A stretch of 64,000 nt of DNA from Rhodophyticola porphyridii (lineage in GTDB: Bacteria > Pseudomonadota > Alphaproteobacteria > Rhodobacterales > Rhodobacteraceae). Position numbers and translations under genes: made by a program. Positions 37,785 to 46,827 of the stretch are shown in pieces; the stretch's first letter is position 1; the number at the start of each line of letters is the position of its first letter. Location of the stretch: contig NZ_RCNT01000008.1 of the NCBI RefSeq assembly GCF_003688285.1, forward strand, positions 124,001 through 188,000, read 5' to 3'. The notes beneath the pieces were generated by a model. The model was not told where the DNA came from, ran no database searches, and worked only from the letters and a program-made list of their open reading frames with translations.

Positions 37785-38521
37785 CCCTGCGCCTCACCTC
37801 GATCTGGCGCTATCCGATCAAGGCCATCGGGGCCGAGGCGCTGGAGCGGGTCGTGCTGGCACCTGACCGCCCCCTGCCGCTGGATCGCGCCTGGGCCGTG
37901 CTTCAGGACGGCGGAGAGTTCGATGGCGGCTGGAGTTCCTGCCGGAACTATCTGCGCGGCGCCAAGGGGCCGGGTCTGATGGCCATAACCGCACGGGTCA
38001 ACGGGGCGTTGATCCATCTAAGCCATCCGGATCGGCCCGATCTGGCGCTGGACCCGGATGGCGACGCAGCCCCGCTTCTGGACTGGCTGCGCCCAATCTA
38101 CCCCGAAAACCGGCCCGCTCCCGCAAGGCTGGTGAAATCGCCGGAGCAGGGCATGAGCGATGCACCCTTCGCCTCGGTCTCCGTCCTGAACGCCGCCTCG
38201 CTTCGCGCCTTGTCTCAAAGGCTCGGTCAATCGCTCGATTTGCGCCGGTTCCGCGGCAATCTGTGGCTGGACGGGCTCGCCCCGTGGGAAGAGTTCGATC
38301 TGGTCGGCAAGACGCTTCAGATTGGGCCCGTTGAACTGAAGATCGTGGAACCCATCGGTCGCTGCACCGCCACCGAAGCCAACCCGGAAACCGGACGGCG
38401 GGATGCTAGAACGCTGGACGCGCTTGAGGAGGGCTGGGGCCACACCAATTTCGGCGTCTATGCCAGCGTCGCCCGGGGCGGCGAGATCGCTGTTGGCGAC
38501 ACTGCCGGGATCAGACCGTGA
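37781..38521 (+). CDS. MOSC domain-containing protein
   Basis: 246 residues. An N-terminal beta-barrel (MTLRLTSIWRYPIKAIGAEALERVVLAPDRPLPLDRAWAVL) precedes a MOSC core (NLWLDGLAPWEEFDLVGKTLQIGPVELKIVEPIGRCTATEANPETG, with the conserved Cys in GRCTAT, then GHTNFGVYASV). Related to the mARC/YiiM molybdenum-cofactor sulfurase C-terminal family, which handle Moco-linked reductions. Four-bp overlaps with yidC and yihA mean one translationally coupled operon. Confidence 0.88.
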   Translation: MTLRLTSIWRYPIKAIGAEALERVVLAPDRPLPLDRAWAVLQDGGEFDGGWSSCRNYLRGAKGPGLMAITARVNGALIHLSHPDRPDLALDPDGDAAPLLDWLRPIYPENRPAPARLVKSPEQGMSDAPFASVSVLNAASLRALSQRLGQSLDLRRFRGNLWLDGLAPWEEFDLVGKTLQIGPVELKIVEPIGRCTATEANPETGRRDARTLDALEEGWGHTNFGVYASVARGGEIAVGDTAGIRP

Positions 38522-39171
38522 ACGCCCTTCCCTTTCCGATCGCCGAGCCGCCGGACGACGCCACAGCCGAGCGCGGGCGCAGGCTTTTCGCCACCGGTGC
38601 GGAATTTCTCAAAGGTGTGGTCGCGATGGATGGCATGCCGCCCGCCGACCGGGTGGAGGTCTGCTTCGCCGGCCGCTCCAATGTCGGGAAATCCACTCTG
38701 ATCAACGCGCTGACCGGGCGCAAGGCGCTCGCGCGTGCCTCGAACACGCCGGGGCGCACGCAGGAGATCAACTTCTTCACCCTCGCCGACAGCCACTATC
38801 TCGTCGATCTGCCGGGCTATGGCTTCGCCAACGCGCCCGTGGCCGTCGTCGAGAAATGGCAACGCCTGCTGAAAACTTATCTGGCGGGACGCGCCACTCT
38901 GCGCCGGGCCTTCGTGCTGATCGACACGCGCCACGGCGTCAAGCCGGTCGATGAGGAGATCATGGCGCTGCTGGACAAGGCCGCCGTGACATTTCAGGTC
39001 GTTCTGACAAAGGCGGACAAGGTCAGGGACAAGGACCGCGAGAAAACCCTGACGCAGGTCCGCGGCGCGCTGGCCACTCACCCCGCCGCCTATCCCGAAC
39101 TGGTGCTGAGTTCGTCGGAGAAGGGTGAGGGCATCGCCAGCCTGCGCAGCATTATCGCCACGCTCGACTGA
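38518..39171 (+). CDS. yihA: Ribosome biogenesis GTP-binding protein YihA/YsxC
   Basis: 217 residues. TrmE-Era-like GTPase: G1 GRSNVGKST, G2 region ASNTPGRTQEINFF, G3 DLPGYG, G4 TKADK and G5 SSSEKGEG are all present. Essential in many bacteria for 50S assembly. It overlaps the MOSC gene by 4 bp and is 63 nt upstream of argB. Confidence 0.94.
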   Translation: MNALPFPIAEPPDDATAERGRRLFATGAEFLKGVVAMDGMPPADRVEVCFAGRSNVGKSTLINALTGRKALARASNTPGRTQEINFFTLADSHYLVDLPGYGFANAPVAVVEKWQRLLKTYLAGRATLRRAFVLIDTRHGVKPVDEEIMALLDKAAVTFQVVLTKADKVRDKDREKTLTQVRGALATHPAAYPELVLSSSEKGEGIASLRSIIATLD

Positions 39172-39234
39172 GCCTCGCGCTTGCCTCGCCCTTGCGACGC
39201 CCGTAACAAGACGCGACGCGAGAGGCCAGATCCG

Positions 39235-40098
39235 ATGAAGAAACAGACCGCCATGACCCGTGACTATGTTGCCACCGCCCGGACCCTGAACGAGGCGCTG
39301 CCCTATCTGCAACGCTACGACGATGCGATCGTGGTCATCAAACTGGGCGGCCACGCCATGGGCAGTGATGAGGGTATGGCCAGCTTTGCCCGAGACGTGA
39401 TGCTGATGCGTACGGTGGGTGTGAACCCGGTCGTCGTCCATGGCGGCGGCCCGATGATCAACGATCTTCTGGCCCGGCTTGGTGTGGTCTCGGATTTCGT
39501 GAACGGCCAGCGGGTGACCGACGCGGCCACTGTCGAGGTGGTGGAGATGGTTCTGTCGGGTCGGGTCAACAAGCGCATCGTGCAGGCGATCAACTCCGCG
39601 GGCGGCAAGGCTGTGGGCCTGTCGGGCAAGGATGCCGATCTGATCGTCTGCGATCAGGCGGATCCGGAACTGGGCTTCGTCGGCCGGCCCACGGACATTA
39701 ACCTGAACCTTCTGCAGCAGCTTTTTCAGGCCGAGATGATCCCGGTGATCGCGCCCATCGGCACAGGCCGAAACGGCGAGACCTTCAACATCAACGGCGA
39801 TATCGCCGCAGGTGCCGTGGCGGCGGCGCTCAAGGCGGACCGGCTGCTGCTGCTCACCGATGTTTCCGGGGTCAAGAACGCCGCCGGCGACGTGGTCACC
39901 GAGCTTTCCGCCGCCGAGGTCGAAGAGATGACCCGCGCAGGCATCATCGCGGGCGGCATGATCCCCAAGACCCAAACCGCGCTGGACGCCGTGCGCGCCG
40001 GGGTGCGGGCATGCTCCATCGTGGACGGGCGCGTGGCCAATGCGGTGCTGCTGGAGCTGTTTACCGATCACGGCGCCGGCAGCATCATACGCGCCTGA
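39235..40098 (+). CDS. argB: Acetylglutamate kinase
   Basis: 287 residues starting [15 protein letters not shown]. It phosphorylates N-acetyl-L-glutamate in arginine synthesis. Key segments are [11 protein letters not shown] (ATP lysine), [48 protein letters not shown], and [13 protein letters not shown]. The N-terminal helix is typical of the arginine-inhibited, hexameric class. The start was chosen at MKKQ, which has a GAGAGG upstream. Confidence 0.95.
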   Translation: MKKQTAMTRDYVATARTLNEALPYLQRYDDAIVVIKLGGHAMGSDEGMASFARDVMLMRTVGVNPVVVHGGGPMINDLLARLGVVSDFVNGQRVTDAATVEVVEMVLSGRVNKRIVQAINSAGGKAVGLSGKDADLIVCDQADPELGFVGRPTDINLNLLQQLFQAEMIPVIAPIGTGRNGETFNINGDIAAGAVAAALKADRLLLLTDVSGVKNAAGDVVTELSAAEVEEMTRAGIIAGGMIPKTQTALDAVRAGVRACSIVDGRVANAVLLELFTDHGAGSIIRA

Positions 40099-40137
40099 CC
40101 GCTTGCGCCGCCGGGCGCGGCCCGACAAGGTAGGGCG

Positions 40138-40788
40138 ATGGAGTATTCCGCACTGAGAGCGCGCGTAAGCGCGCACCATCTGGACATATTCGGCGCGTTC
40201 CACCCCGGCCCCGGAGACGACGCGCCGGCGGGCACGGAAACGCTCGTACTCCTCGGCCCTCGGGAGCCGGAGTTCTGGGCGCATGTCACCGCCGAGCCGG
40301 AATTCACCGACCGCAAGCCCGACCCGATGGATCGCTGGTCCCGCCGGGTGATCGGGCGGCTGGCCTGCGATCTCGGGGCGAAGGCAAGGTTTCCCTTCGG
40401 CGGGCCACCTTTCGCGCCCTTCATCCGGTGGGCCACGCGCACGGGGCGGGCCTGGACCAGCCCGGTTAGTATTCTGGTGCATGACACGGCAGGGCTCATG
40501 GTGTCCTACCGCGGAGCGCTGGCGCTGAAGCAGCGGATCGCACTGCCGGAGCCTCCGGGCGCGCCGCCTTGCGAAACCTGCCACAAACCCTGCCTGACGG
40601 CCTGCCCCGTCTCCGCCCTCACACCGCAGGGCTATGACACCACCGCATGCCATGCCTATCTTGATAGCGTCCAGGGAGAGACATGCCTGAGCGCGGGTTG
40701 CGCCGTGCGCCGCGCCTGCCCGCTCAGCCAGTCATATGGCCGCCAGCCCGCCCAATCCGCCTTCCACATGAGAAGTTTTCATCCATGA
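40138..40788 (+). CDS. Iron-sulfur protein with QueG-like 4Fe-4S C-terminus
   Basis: 216 residues. The N-terminal ~130 residues have GPREPEFW and FPFGGPPFAPFIRWATRTGRAWTSPVSILVHDTAGLMVSYRGAL, like the QueG/reductive-dehalogenase-type scaffold. The C-terminus carries two clusters of Cys: CETCHKPCLTACP and CHAYLDSVQGETCLSAGC...RRACP, sufficient for two 4Fe-4S clusters. It is shorter than QueG (about 350 residues) and lacks the HEAT-like tail. It is coupled to the SixA-like gene by a 4-bp overlap. Function unknown. Confidence 0.75.
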   Translation: MEYSALRARVSAHHLDIFGAFHPGPGDDAPAGTETLVLLGPREPEFWAHVTAEPEFTDRKPDPMDRWSRRVIGRLACDLGAKARFPFGGPPFAPFIRWATRTGRAWTSPVSILVHDTAGLMVSYRGALALKQRIALPEPPGAPPCETCHKPCLTACPVSALTPQGYDTTACHAYLDSVQGETCLSAGCAVRRACPLSQSYGRQPAQSAFHMRSFHP

Positions 40789-41285
40789 GCCTGACCCTGA
40801 TCCTGATCCGCCATGCGAAATCCGACTGGGACGACCCCACGCTGGATGATCACGACCGCCCGCTGAACGAACGCGGGCGGCGCGATGCGCCTCGCATCGG
40901 TGCCTGGTTGCGGGCGAAGGGCCATGTCCCTGTGGCGGCAATGATTTCAACTGCCGTCCGCGCCGCCGAGACTTGGGCGCGGCTAGGTTTCGATACGGTG
41001 CAGGCCAGCTATCACCACCGTCTCTATCACGCGCCCGCCCCGGTGATGCTGGGCACCCTCGCCACGGCCCGCAGCGACGCCCCGGTGGTCGCGATGGTGG
41101 GTCACAATCCCGGTATCGCCGAATGCGCCGAAAGACTGCTGGCGCACTCGCCCGATCATGCCCGTTTTTCCGACTATCCCACCTGCGCCACGCTGGTGGC
41201 GCGTTTCGATGCGGCCAACTGGTCGGATATTCATTGGGGAACCGGCACGGTGCTCGACTTCGCCACGCCGCATGATTTGCGCTGA
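40785..41285 (+). CDS. SixA-like histidine phosphatase
   Basis: 166 residues from MSLTLILIRHAKSDW. Histidine phosphatase superfamily: RHAKS (catalytic His10), LNERGRRDAPRIGAWL, STAVRAAETW, VAMVGHNPGIAECAERL (second catalytic His). SixA dephosphorylates phosphohistidine in phosphorelay proteins such as NPr in E. coli. Target here is unknown. It overlaps the iron-sulfur gene by 4 bp (ATGA) and is followed by a strong hairpin. Confidence 0.9.
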   Translation: MSLTLILIRHAKSDWDDPTLDDHDRPLNERGRRDAPRIGAWLRAKGHVPVAAMISTAVRAAETWARLGFDTVQASYHHRLYHAPAPVMLGTLATARSDAPVVAMVGHNPGIAECAERLLAHSPDHARFSDYPTCATLVARFDAANWSDIHWGTGTVLDFATPHDLR

Positions 41286-41325
41286 TCGCGGCAGGTCCTG
41301 GGAAACACAGGTATGTTTGCAAGAC

Positions 41326-41351
41326 ACAGGCCGCCCCGAAGGACGGCCTGT
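41326..41351. terminator. Bidirectional hairpin with UUCG loop between convergent genes
   Basis: ACAGGCCGCCC (41326-41336) pairs with GGACGGCCTGT (41341-41351) with one G-U pair and a 4-nt loop. Read on the minus strand the loop is C(UUCG)G, an extra-stable tetraloop. It lies between the SixA-like gene and aapP, which converge on it. No long U tract on either side, so it may act as terminator or mRNA 3' stabiliser. Confidence 0.65.
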
Positions 41352-41379
41352 ACGATCCTGTCGGAAACCCGCTACCGGA

Positions 41380-42183
41380 TCAGTGGCCGAGGATCTGGCT
41401 CAGGAACAGTTTTGTCCGGTCTGATTTAGGATTGTTGAAGAACTCTTCGGGCTCATTCTGTTCGACGATCTGGCCCTGATCCATGAAGATTACACGATTT
41501 GCGACCTGCCGGGCAAAGCCCATCTCATGGGTCACGCAGATCATAGTCATGCCTTCTTCGGCAAGCTGGATCATTGTGTCCAGCACCTCCTTGATCATTT
41601 CCGGGTCGAGCGCCGATGTCGGCTCGTCGAACAGCATGATCCGGGGTCGCATGCAAAGGCTCCGGGCAATAGCCACACGCTGCTGCTGACCGCCCGAAAG
41701 CTGACCAGGATACTTGTCTGCCTGTTCCGGGATCTTGACCTTGTTGAGGAAATACATCGCCGTTTCCTCGGCCTCCCGCTTGGGGGTCTTGCGCACCCAG
41801 ATCGGGGCCAGAGTGCAGTTCTCCAGGATCGTCAGATGCGGGAACAGATTGAAATGCTGGAACACCATGCCGACCTCTGACCGGACCCGGTCGATGTTCT
41901 TCAGGTCGTTCGACAACAGCGTGCCATCCACGGAAATGGTGCCTTTCTGATGCTCCTCCAACGCGTTGATGCAGCGGATCAGCGTGGATTTGCCCGAGCC
42001 GGAAGGGCCGCAGACAACGATCCGCTCACCCTGATTCACTGTCAGGTTGATGTCGCGCAGCACGTGGAAGTTGCCGAACCACTTGTTCATGTCCCGGATC
42101 TCGATGGCCACCTCGTCGGAGACGGCCATTTTCGAGCGGTCGATTTTGCGGTCCGCGACGGGCGAAGTTTGAGCGTCGGTCAT
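41380..42183 (-). CDS. aapP: General L-amino acid ABC transporter, ATP-binding protein
   Basis: 267 residues. Walker [11 protein letters not shown]-loop [17 protein letters not shown], signature [15 protein letters not shown], Walker [15 protein letters not shown] and switch H in VTHEMGFAR. Closest in plan to AapP/GlnQ, with an N-terminal extension of about 25 residues. It powers the AapQM channel. Last gene of the leftward operon aapJ-aapQ-aapM-aapP, 12 nt after aapM. Confidence 0.93.
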   Translation of the reverse strand: MTDAQTSPVADRKIDRSKMAVSDEVAIEIRDMNKWFGNFHVLRDINLTVNQGERIVVCGPSGSGKSTLIRCINALEEHQKGTISVDGTLLSNDLKNIDRVRSEVGMVFQHFNLFPHLTILENCTLAPIWVRKTPKREAEETAMYFLNKVKIPEQADKYPGQLSGGQQQRVAIARSLCMRPRIMLFDEPTSALDPEMIKEVLDTMIQLAEEGMTMICVTHEMGFARQVANRVIFMDQGQIVEQNEPEEFFNNPKSDRTKLFLSQILGH

Positions 42184-42195
42184 GTGGACGTCTCC

Positions 42196-43512
42196 TTAGC
42201 GATGTTCAGTGCGGAGCTTGCGCTCCAGGAATTGCGAGTACTTCGACATTGAGAAACAGCAGATGAAGAAACAGAGCCCAATGAAGATGAAAAGCTCCCA
42301 ATAGATGCCATTCCAGTCGGTGGTGGCGCGGATCAGGTTCGAGAAGCCTATCGGGTCTGACAGCCCCACGAACACCACAAGGGTCGTATCCTTGAATAGT
42401 CCGATGAAGGTATTCACGATCCCCGGGATCGAGATCTTGAGCGCCTGAGGCAGAATGATCAGCTGCATCGACTGCCAATAATTCAATCCAAGACTGTCCG
42501 CCCCCTCGTACTGCCCCCTCGGCAGTGCGGCGAGACCTCCCCGAATGACCTCAGCCATATATGCGGACGCGAAGAAGGTCACCATGATGATCACCCGCAA
42601 GAGCAGATCGAAATTGGTACCGGGCGGCAGGAAGTAATTCAGCAGCAGCGAGGCCGTGAAGAGCCAGACGATGAGAGGCACGCCACGGATCACTTCGATG
42701 AAGGTCACACAGGTCTTGTTGATGATGAACAGATCCGATTGCCGTCCAAGCGCCAGCAGGATGCCGAGAGGAAAGGACAGGATGATGCCTGTTATCCCGA
42801 TAATGAAGGCCAGCATGAAGCCGCCGATTTCGTCGGAGGAGACGTACTGCATGCCAATCGGCGCGATGGAATTGAGCATCCCGGTAAGCGGACCGGCCAA
42901 TAGGAGCCAGTAGAGGATCGGCACCAGGAACGCCCCGATGATTGCCAGCAGCGGCCCGACCATCTCGGCCCCGTATCTGAAGATTGCGCCGGCGATCACA
43001 AATCCCAGGGCGACGACAATCGGCCCCCAGATCGTTCCGCCCCAGATCAGCCAGAAGCAAATGAACGGCGCGGCGGCCGTCAGGTAGAAGAGCTTTCGCG
43101 GGACGCCCTCGAACAGGATCGGGGACACGGCCACGAAGAAGACCAGCAGCGCCGCCACGGGTCGCCAGTACAGATCCTGCGGATAGAAGCCGAACAGAAG
43201 CTGGTCCCACCGATCCGCCAGGACGGCCCAGCAGGCCACGCTGGCATCCTCTCCGTAAAGCTCGTTCCGGATCTGCCGGCATTCCGTCAGCGAGCCTGCG
43301 TCCCATATGCCGTAAAGCATCCAGCCCAGGGTGTGGCTGAGCACGTAATAGATCACGAAAAGCGACAGGATCGTCAGAATGGCATTCAACCAGGAGGAAA
43401 AGAGATTTTCCCTGAGCCACTTGATGGCGCCGCGTTCGGTGACCGGCGGTTCGGCCTCAGGCAACATGGTCTCGCGCACATATGAGACCGTTTGCGCATG
43501 AACGTCACTCAT
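42196..43512 (-). CDS. aapM: General L-amino acid ABC transporter, permease
   Basis: 438 residues. Long hydrophobic N-terminal part (several helices, residues 30-200) precedes a C-terminal ABC permease unit of the His/Glu/Gln type (VIRGVPLIVWLFTASLLLNYFLPPG, EVIRGGLAALPRGQYEGADSLGLNYWQSMQLIILPQALKI, the EAA loop contacting AapP). It pairs with AapQ to form the channel. The extra N-terminal region is characteristic of AapM. The start is 1 nt beyond the aapQ stop. Confidence 0.93.
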   Translation of the reverse strand: MSDVHAQTVSYVRETMLPEAEPPVTERGAIKWLRENLFSSWLNAILTILSLFVIYYVLSHTLGWMLYGIWDAGSLTECRQIRNELYGEDASVACWAVLADRWDQLLFGFYPQDLYWRPVAALLVFFVAVSPILFEGVPRKLFYLTAAAPFICFWLIWGGTIWGPIVVALGFVIAGAIFRYGAEMVGPLLAIIGAFLVPILYWLLLAGPLTGMLNSIAPIGMQYVSSDEIGGFMLAFIIGITGIILSFPLGILLALGRQSDLFIINKTCVTFIEVIRGVPLIVWLFTASLLLNYFLPPGTNFDLLLRVIIMVTFFASAYMAEVIRGGLAALPRGQYEGADSLGLNYWQSMQLIILPQALKISIPGIVNTFIGLFKDTTLVVFVGLSDPIGFSNLIRATTDWNGIYWELFIFIGLCFFICCFSMSKYSQFLERKLRTEHR

Positions 43513-43513
43513 C

Positions 43514-44740
43514 TCAGCGCTCCTTCAGCTTGATGGACTGGTTGTAGATATTCATCAGCCCTGAGATGATCAGCGATGTGACAAGGTAGAACAGCCCAAG
43601 AAGCAACATCCCTTCAAGTTCCCGACCAGTCTGGTTGATCGAGATACCGCCAAGAGTGGATCGGACATCCATGTATCCAACGGCAATCGCGAGCGACGAG
43701 TTCTTGGTGAGATTGAGATATTGCGAGATCAGCGGCGGAATGATGACCCGCAGCGCCTGCGGCAGGATCACGAGGTTCATCGTCCGGTTCGGACGAAGGC
43801 CCAAGGCAAAGGCCGCCTCGGTCTGGCCTTTCGAAACGGCCAGAATCCCTGATCGCACATTCTCGGCAATGAACGCTCCGGTATAAAGCGACAGCGCAAG
43901 CCAGAGCGCGATAAGCGAGTTTCTCAGATGTGTGCCGCCGGTGAAGTTGAAACCCGCCAGTTCCGGGTAATCAAGCGTAACCGGACGGCCTAGAATGTAG
44001 TAAAAGAGGATCGAGGGAATGAAGAACAACCCAAGCGACACCCAGAAAACCGGCAGGATAACCCCGGTTTCCTCCTGACGTTTGCGGGCATAGCGCCGAA
44101 AGGCGAAGATCCCCGCGAGCGAGGCCAGGAAGACGAGGATCAGAACCATTGCCCCCTCGCCCCAGACCGGTGCAGGAATAAAGATGCCGCGGTTGGTTAT
44201 GGCGACGGTGTCGAACAGGATCATGCTGGCTTCGGGGTTTTCGCCGCGAAAATCCCGCGGCTGAGGCGTAGCCTCGGTCATGATCGCGAAAACGATCAGG
44301 ATCCACAGTAGCGTGGGAATGTTGCGGAAGCCCTCGACATACACACCCATGAGCCTCGAGACGATCCAGTTCTTCGACAGGCGCAGGACGCCCGCAATCA
44401 CACCAAGGATCGTGGCCAGGATACAGCCCAGAAAGGCAACAAGCAGCGTGTTGAGAATGCCGACCAGTGCGGCGCGCGCATGGGTCGAGTCGTTGGAATA
44501 CTCAATCAGGCGCTGGTTGATATCATATCCGGCCCGCTGTCCTAGGAAGCCGAAATTGAAGTCCTTGCCCAATTCTTGAAGGTTCTGGACCGTATTGTTC
44601 GCCAGCCAGAACACTCCCGCCATGATCAGAATGAAGGCCACCACCTGGATCGTCAGCGACCGGTAGCGGGTATCGTAGATCAATTGGCTTAGTCGGAAGG
44701 CTTCGGCGGGTGGTTCCGTCATCGTTGCCATATCGGGCAC
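43514..44740 (-). CDS. aapQ: General L-amino acid ABC transporter, permease
   Basis: 408 residues. Helices in the first 120 residues (LTIQVVAFILIMAGVFWLANNTV and LNTLLVAFLGCILATILGVIAGVLRLS) are followed by a periplasmic/loop region and the conserved permease core with ENVRSGILAVSKGQTEAAFALGLRPNRTMNLVILPQALRVIIPP (EAA loop). First permease of the aap operon, separated from aapJ by 121 nt that carry a strong hairpin, a normal arrangement for making excess binding protein. Confidence 0.93.
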   Translation of the reverse strand: MPDMATMTEPPAEAFRLSQLIYDTRYRSLTIQVVAFILIMAGVFWLANNTVQNLQELGKDFNFGFLGQRAGYDINQRLIEYSNDSTHARAALVGILNTLLVAFLGCILATILGVIAGVLRLSKNWIVSRLMGVYVEGFRNIPTLLWILIVFAIMTEATPQPRDFRGENPEASMILFDTVAITNRGIFIPAPVWGEGAMVLILVFLASLAGIFAFRRYARKRQEETGVILPVFWVSLGLFFIPSILFYYILGRPVTLDYPELAGFNFTGGTHLRNSLIALWLALSLYTGAFIAENVRSGILAVSKGQTEAAFALGLRPNRTMNLVILPQALRVIIPPLISQYLNLTKNSSLAIAVGYMDVRSTLGGISINQTGRELEGMLLLGLFYLVTSLIISGLMNIYNQSIKLKER

Positions 44741-44822
44741 CCCTGCAACTGTTGGTATGCCGAACTCTGTAACAGCGCGATGTCGGCTGCCCGGTTCGGT
44801 CTATGGTTGTTGTGTAGATAGA

Positions 44823-44851
44823 CGAAGGGCGCGGAATGACCGCGCCCTTCG
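44823..44851 (-). promoter_or_regulatory. Perfect 12-bp hairpin between aapJ and aapQ
   Basis: CGAAGGGCGCGG (44823-44834) and CCGCGCCCTTCG (44840-44851) form a 12-bp stem with a 5-nt loop, 10 nt past the aapJ stop on the leftward transcript. There is no U tract, so partial termination or 3' protection of the aapJ mRNA is likely. Such elements give more binding protein than permease. Confidence 0.7.
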
Positions 44852-44861
44852 AGGTTTCTGC

Positions 44862-45878
44862 TTACCGGAACGGTGGCGAGTACAGCAGGCCACCATCGGT
44901 CCACTGGGCGTTCAGGCCGCGGGACAGGCCGATCGGCGTGGATTCACCGATGTTGTCCTCGAACAGCTGGCCGTAGTTGCCAACCGCTGCAATCGCGTTC
45001 TGGGCCCAGTCCGAGCTCAGACCCAGCATGCCGCCCAGTTCACCCTCGGTACCCAGCAGACGGTTGATCTCCGGGTTGTCGGTGCCACTGGCCAGTTCAG
45101 CCACATTGGCCGACGTGATGCCCAGCTCTTCGGCGGCGATCAGCGCATTCAGCGTCCAGCGGACGATGTCGCCCCATTCGTTGTCGCCATGACGGACCAG
45201 CGGCCCAAGCGGCTCTTTCGAGATGATCTCGGGCAGAACCACATGCGCCGACGGATCTTCGAAGGTGGCGCGCGTCGCGGCCAGACCCGAAGCGTCGGTC
45301 GTGTAAACGTCGCAGGCGCCAGCCAGATACTGCTGCTGCGCTTCGGCGTTGGTTTCGATCGGCACGGGCTCGTAGCTCATCCCGTTCGAGCTGAAGAAGT
45401 CGGCAAGGTTCAGTTCGGTCGTGGTGCCGGTCTGGATGCAGACGGTTGCCCCGTCCAGTTCCATGGCCGAAGCCACGCCCAGTTCACGCGGAACCATGAA
45501 GCCCTGACCGTCATAGTAGTTGATACCGACGAACTCGAAGCGCAGGTCGACATCGCGACTGAAGGTCCAGGTGGTATTCCGCGCCAGCATGTCCACCTCG
45601 CCAGAAGCCAACGCGGTGAAGCGGGTCTGACCGGTGGTGGGCACGAAGTTCACGGCCGTCGCATCGCCAAAGACGGCGGCGGCAACCGCGCGGCACAGGC
45701 CGACATCGAAGCCTTCCCATTCGCCACTGGCGTTGGGGGCAGCGAAACCGACCAGGCCGGTTGTCACGCCGCAGTTCAGGCTGCCGCGCGCCTGGACTTC
45801 GTCCAGCGTCTGCGCGGAGGCGAACCCGGCGGCGAGACCAGCAATAGCCAGAGTGCCGAGAAGTACGGATTTTTTCAT
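44862..45878 (-). CDS. aapJ: General L-amino acid ABC transporter, substrate-binding protein
   Basis: 338 residues. Sec signal MKKSVLLGTLAIAGLAAGFASA, then a type II periplasmic binding fold: LDEVQARGSLNCGVTTGLVGFAAPNASGEWEGFDVGLCRAVAAAVFGD, TRFTALASGEVDMLARNTTWTFSRD, FMVPRELG, and YTTDASGLAATR. This is the AapJ/BztA type, binding a wide range of L-amino acids. A strong ribosome binding site (AGGAAGAGG) precedes it. It is first in the aap operon. Confidence 0.95.
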   Translation of the reverse strand: MKKSVLLGTLAIAGLAAGFASAQTLDEVQARGSLNCGVTTGLVGFAAPNASGEWEGFDVGLCRAVAAAVFGDATAVNFVPTTGQTRFTALASGEVDMLARNTTWTFSRDVDLRFEFVGINYYDGQGFMVPRELGVASAMELDGATVCIQTGTTTELNLADFFSSNGMSYEPVPIETNAEAQQQYLAGACDVYTTDASGLAATRATFEDPSAHVVLPEIISKEPLGPLVRHGDNEWGDIVRWTLNALIAAEELGITSANVAELASGTDNPEINRLLGTEGELGGMLGLSSDWAQNAIAAVGNYGQLFEDNIGESTPIGLSRGLNAQWTDGGLLYSPPFR

Positions 45879-46066
45879 TGTTTACCTCTTCCTGATGGAC
45901 TGCCTTTGAGGACAGTTTCCGATGGCCAAGAGTGCCTTGGCATAGCTCATGAGAGGCTTCCACCCCCTCATCGCCTCTAAATTGGGCAAATATGTGCCGA
46001 GAGGTCAAGGGGCGGGAGCCTTGTTTCCGCAGGGTCAGGACATATCCGATGGCCTCATTCCAGTAG

Positions 46067-46103
46067 ATGCTTAAATGACAAGCATAACGGATGCTTATAT
46101 GAC
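46067..46103. repeat. Pair of 13-bp direct repeats upstream of aapJ
   Basis: ATGCTTAAATGAC (46067-46079) and ATGCTTATATGAC (46091-46103) match at 12 of 13 positions with starts 24 bp apart, and an inverted AAGCAT lies between them. They are about 190-225 bp upstream of aapJ and just beyond the stop of the ATP12 gene. They look like an operator or a promoter-distal activator site. Confidence 0.45.
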
Positions 46104-46113
46104 ATTGGCGCAA

Positions 46114-46827
46114 TCAGGAGCCGTCCGACAGCCTCCAGAACCTCGCCGCATGACGGAACGCCTGCTCTTTTTGCGCGGCAAAACGGGTGGCTTCATCGTC
46201 TTCGCCCCACTGCTCGACCTGCCAGAGCTCATCGATTCGCGACAGAAGCCACGCCTCTTCTGCGGTAATCCGATCCTCCGTCACGGCCAGCGCCAGCAGG
46301 AGCGACCCCGAAAGCGTGACCAGATCGTGAAACGCCGTCAGCGAAAAGGGATTGATCGAGCCGACCAGTTCTGAATAGACCTGCAAACTGGCCGGAGGCT
46401 GATCCACCGGCAGAACCCCTTCGGTCGCGATCAGCGGCCCCTGAAAATGGCGCGCCGCCCAGTCCAGTATCGGGTCCCAGCCCGCGATCTGCCGCGCGAC
46501 AAGCGCCTCGGGGCTCCCGGCCCTGTGGCACAGCAGGTCGGTTTCCGCGTAGGCCGCCAGCATCGCCACGACCTCCGCCTGCTGCGGCGCGACCTTGTCG
46601 ATCGCAGAATTGGCGGAGCGGGTCACCGGCATGCTCAGCGGGTCGATCTTCTCGCCCTGGGCCGCCCATTCTTCGGCGATGGCCTCGGCCATGGCCCTGC
46701 TTGGAAGCGTCAACGCTGATTTGAACGGGGTACGGACAGGATGACCATCCAGCGAGACGGAAAATGCGCCGTCGCCCTCCACGACCTCTGCCTTGGTCCA
46801 GAACCGTCTGACGGACCATTCGCTCAT
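46114..46827 (-). CDS. ATP12 family F1-ATPase assembly chaperone
   Basis: 237 residues from MSEWSVRRFW. ATP12 family: FWTKAEVVEGDGAFSVSLDGHPVRTPFKSALTLPSRAMAEAIAEEWAAQGEKIDPLSMPVTRSANSAID near the N-terminus, and ETDLLCHRAGSPEALVARQIAGWDPILDWA. In mitochondria Atp12 chaperones the alpha subunit of F1. The alphaproteobacterial protein is presumed to do the same. The ATG overlaps the HAD gene stop by 4 bp and it ends the rarA-crcB-rlu-HAD-ATP12 operon. Confidence 0.92.
   Translation of the reverse strand: MSEWSVRRFWTKAEVVEGDGAFSVSLDGHPVRTPFKSALTLPSRAMAEAIAEEWAAQGEKIDPLSMPVTRSANSAIDKVAPQQAEVVAMLAAYAETDLLCHRAGSPEALVARQIAGWDPILDWAARHFQGPLIATEGVLPVDQPPASLQVYSELVGSINPFSLTAFHDLVTLSGSLLLALAVTEDRITAEEAWLLSRIDELWQVEQWGEDDEATRFAAQKEQAFRHAARFWRLSDGS

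Noticed and set aside
38458-40653. 731-codon open frame antisense to yihA and argB
   Set aside because: Covers two real genes and their gap on the other strand and has no family resemblance.
45950-46010. Sigma-54-like GGCAC...TTGC upstream of aapJ
   Set aside because: The GG-GC spacing is one base short of the strict sigma-54 requirement, so it is probably chance.
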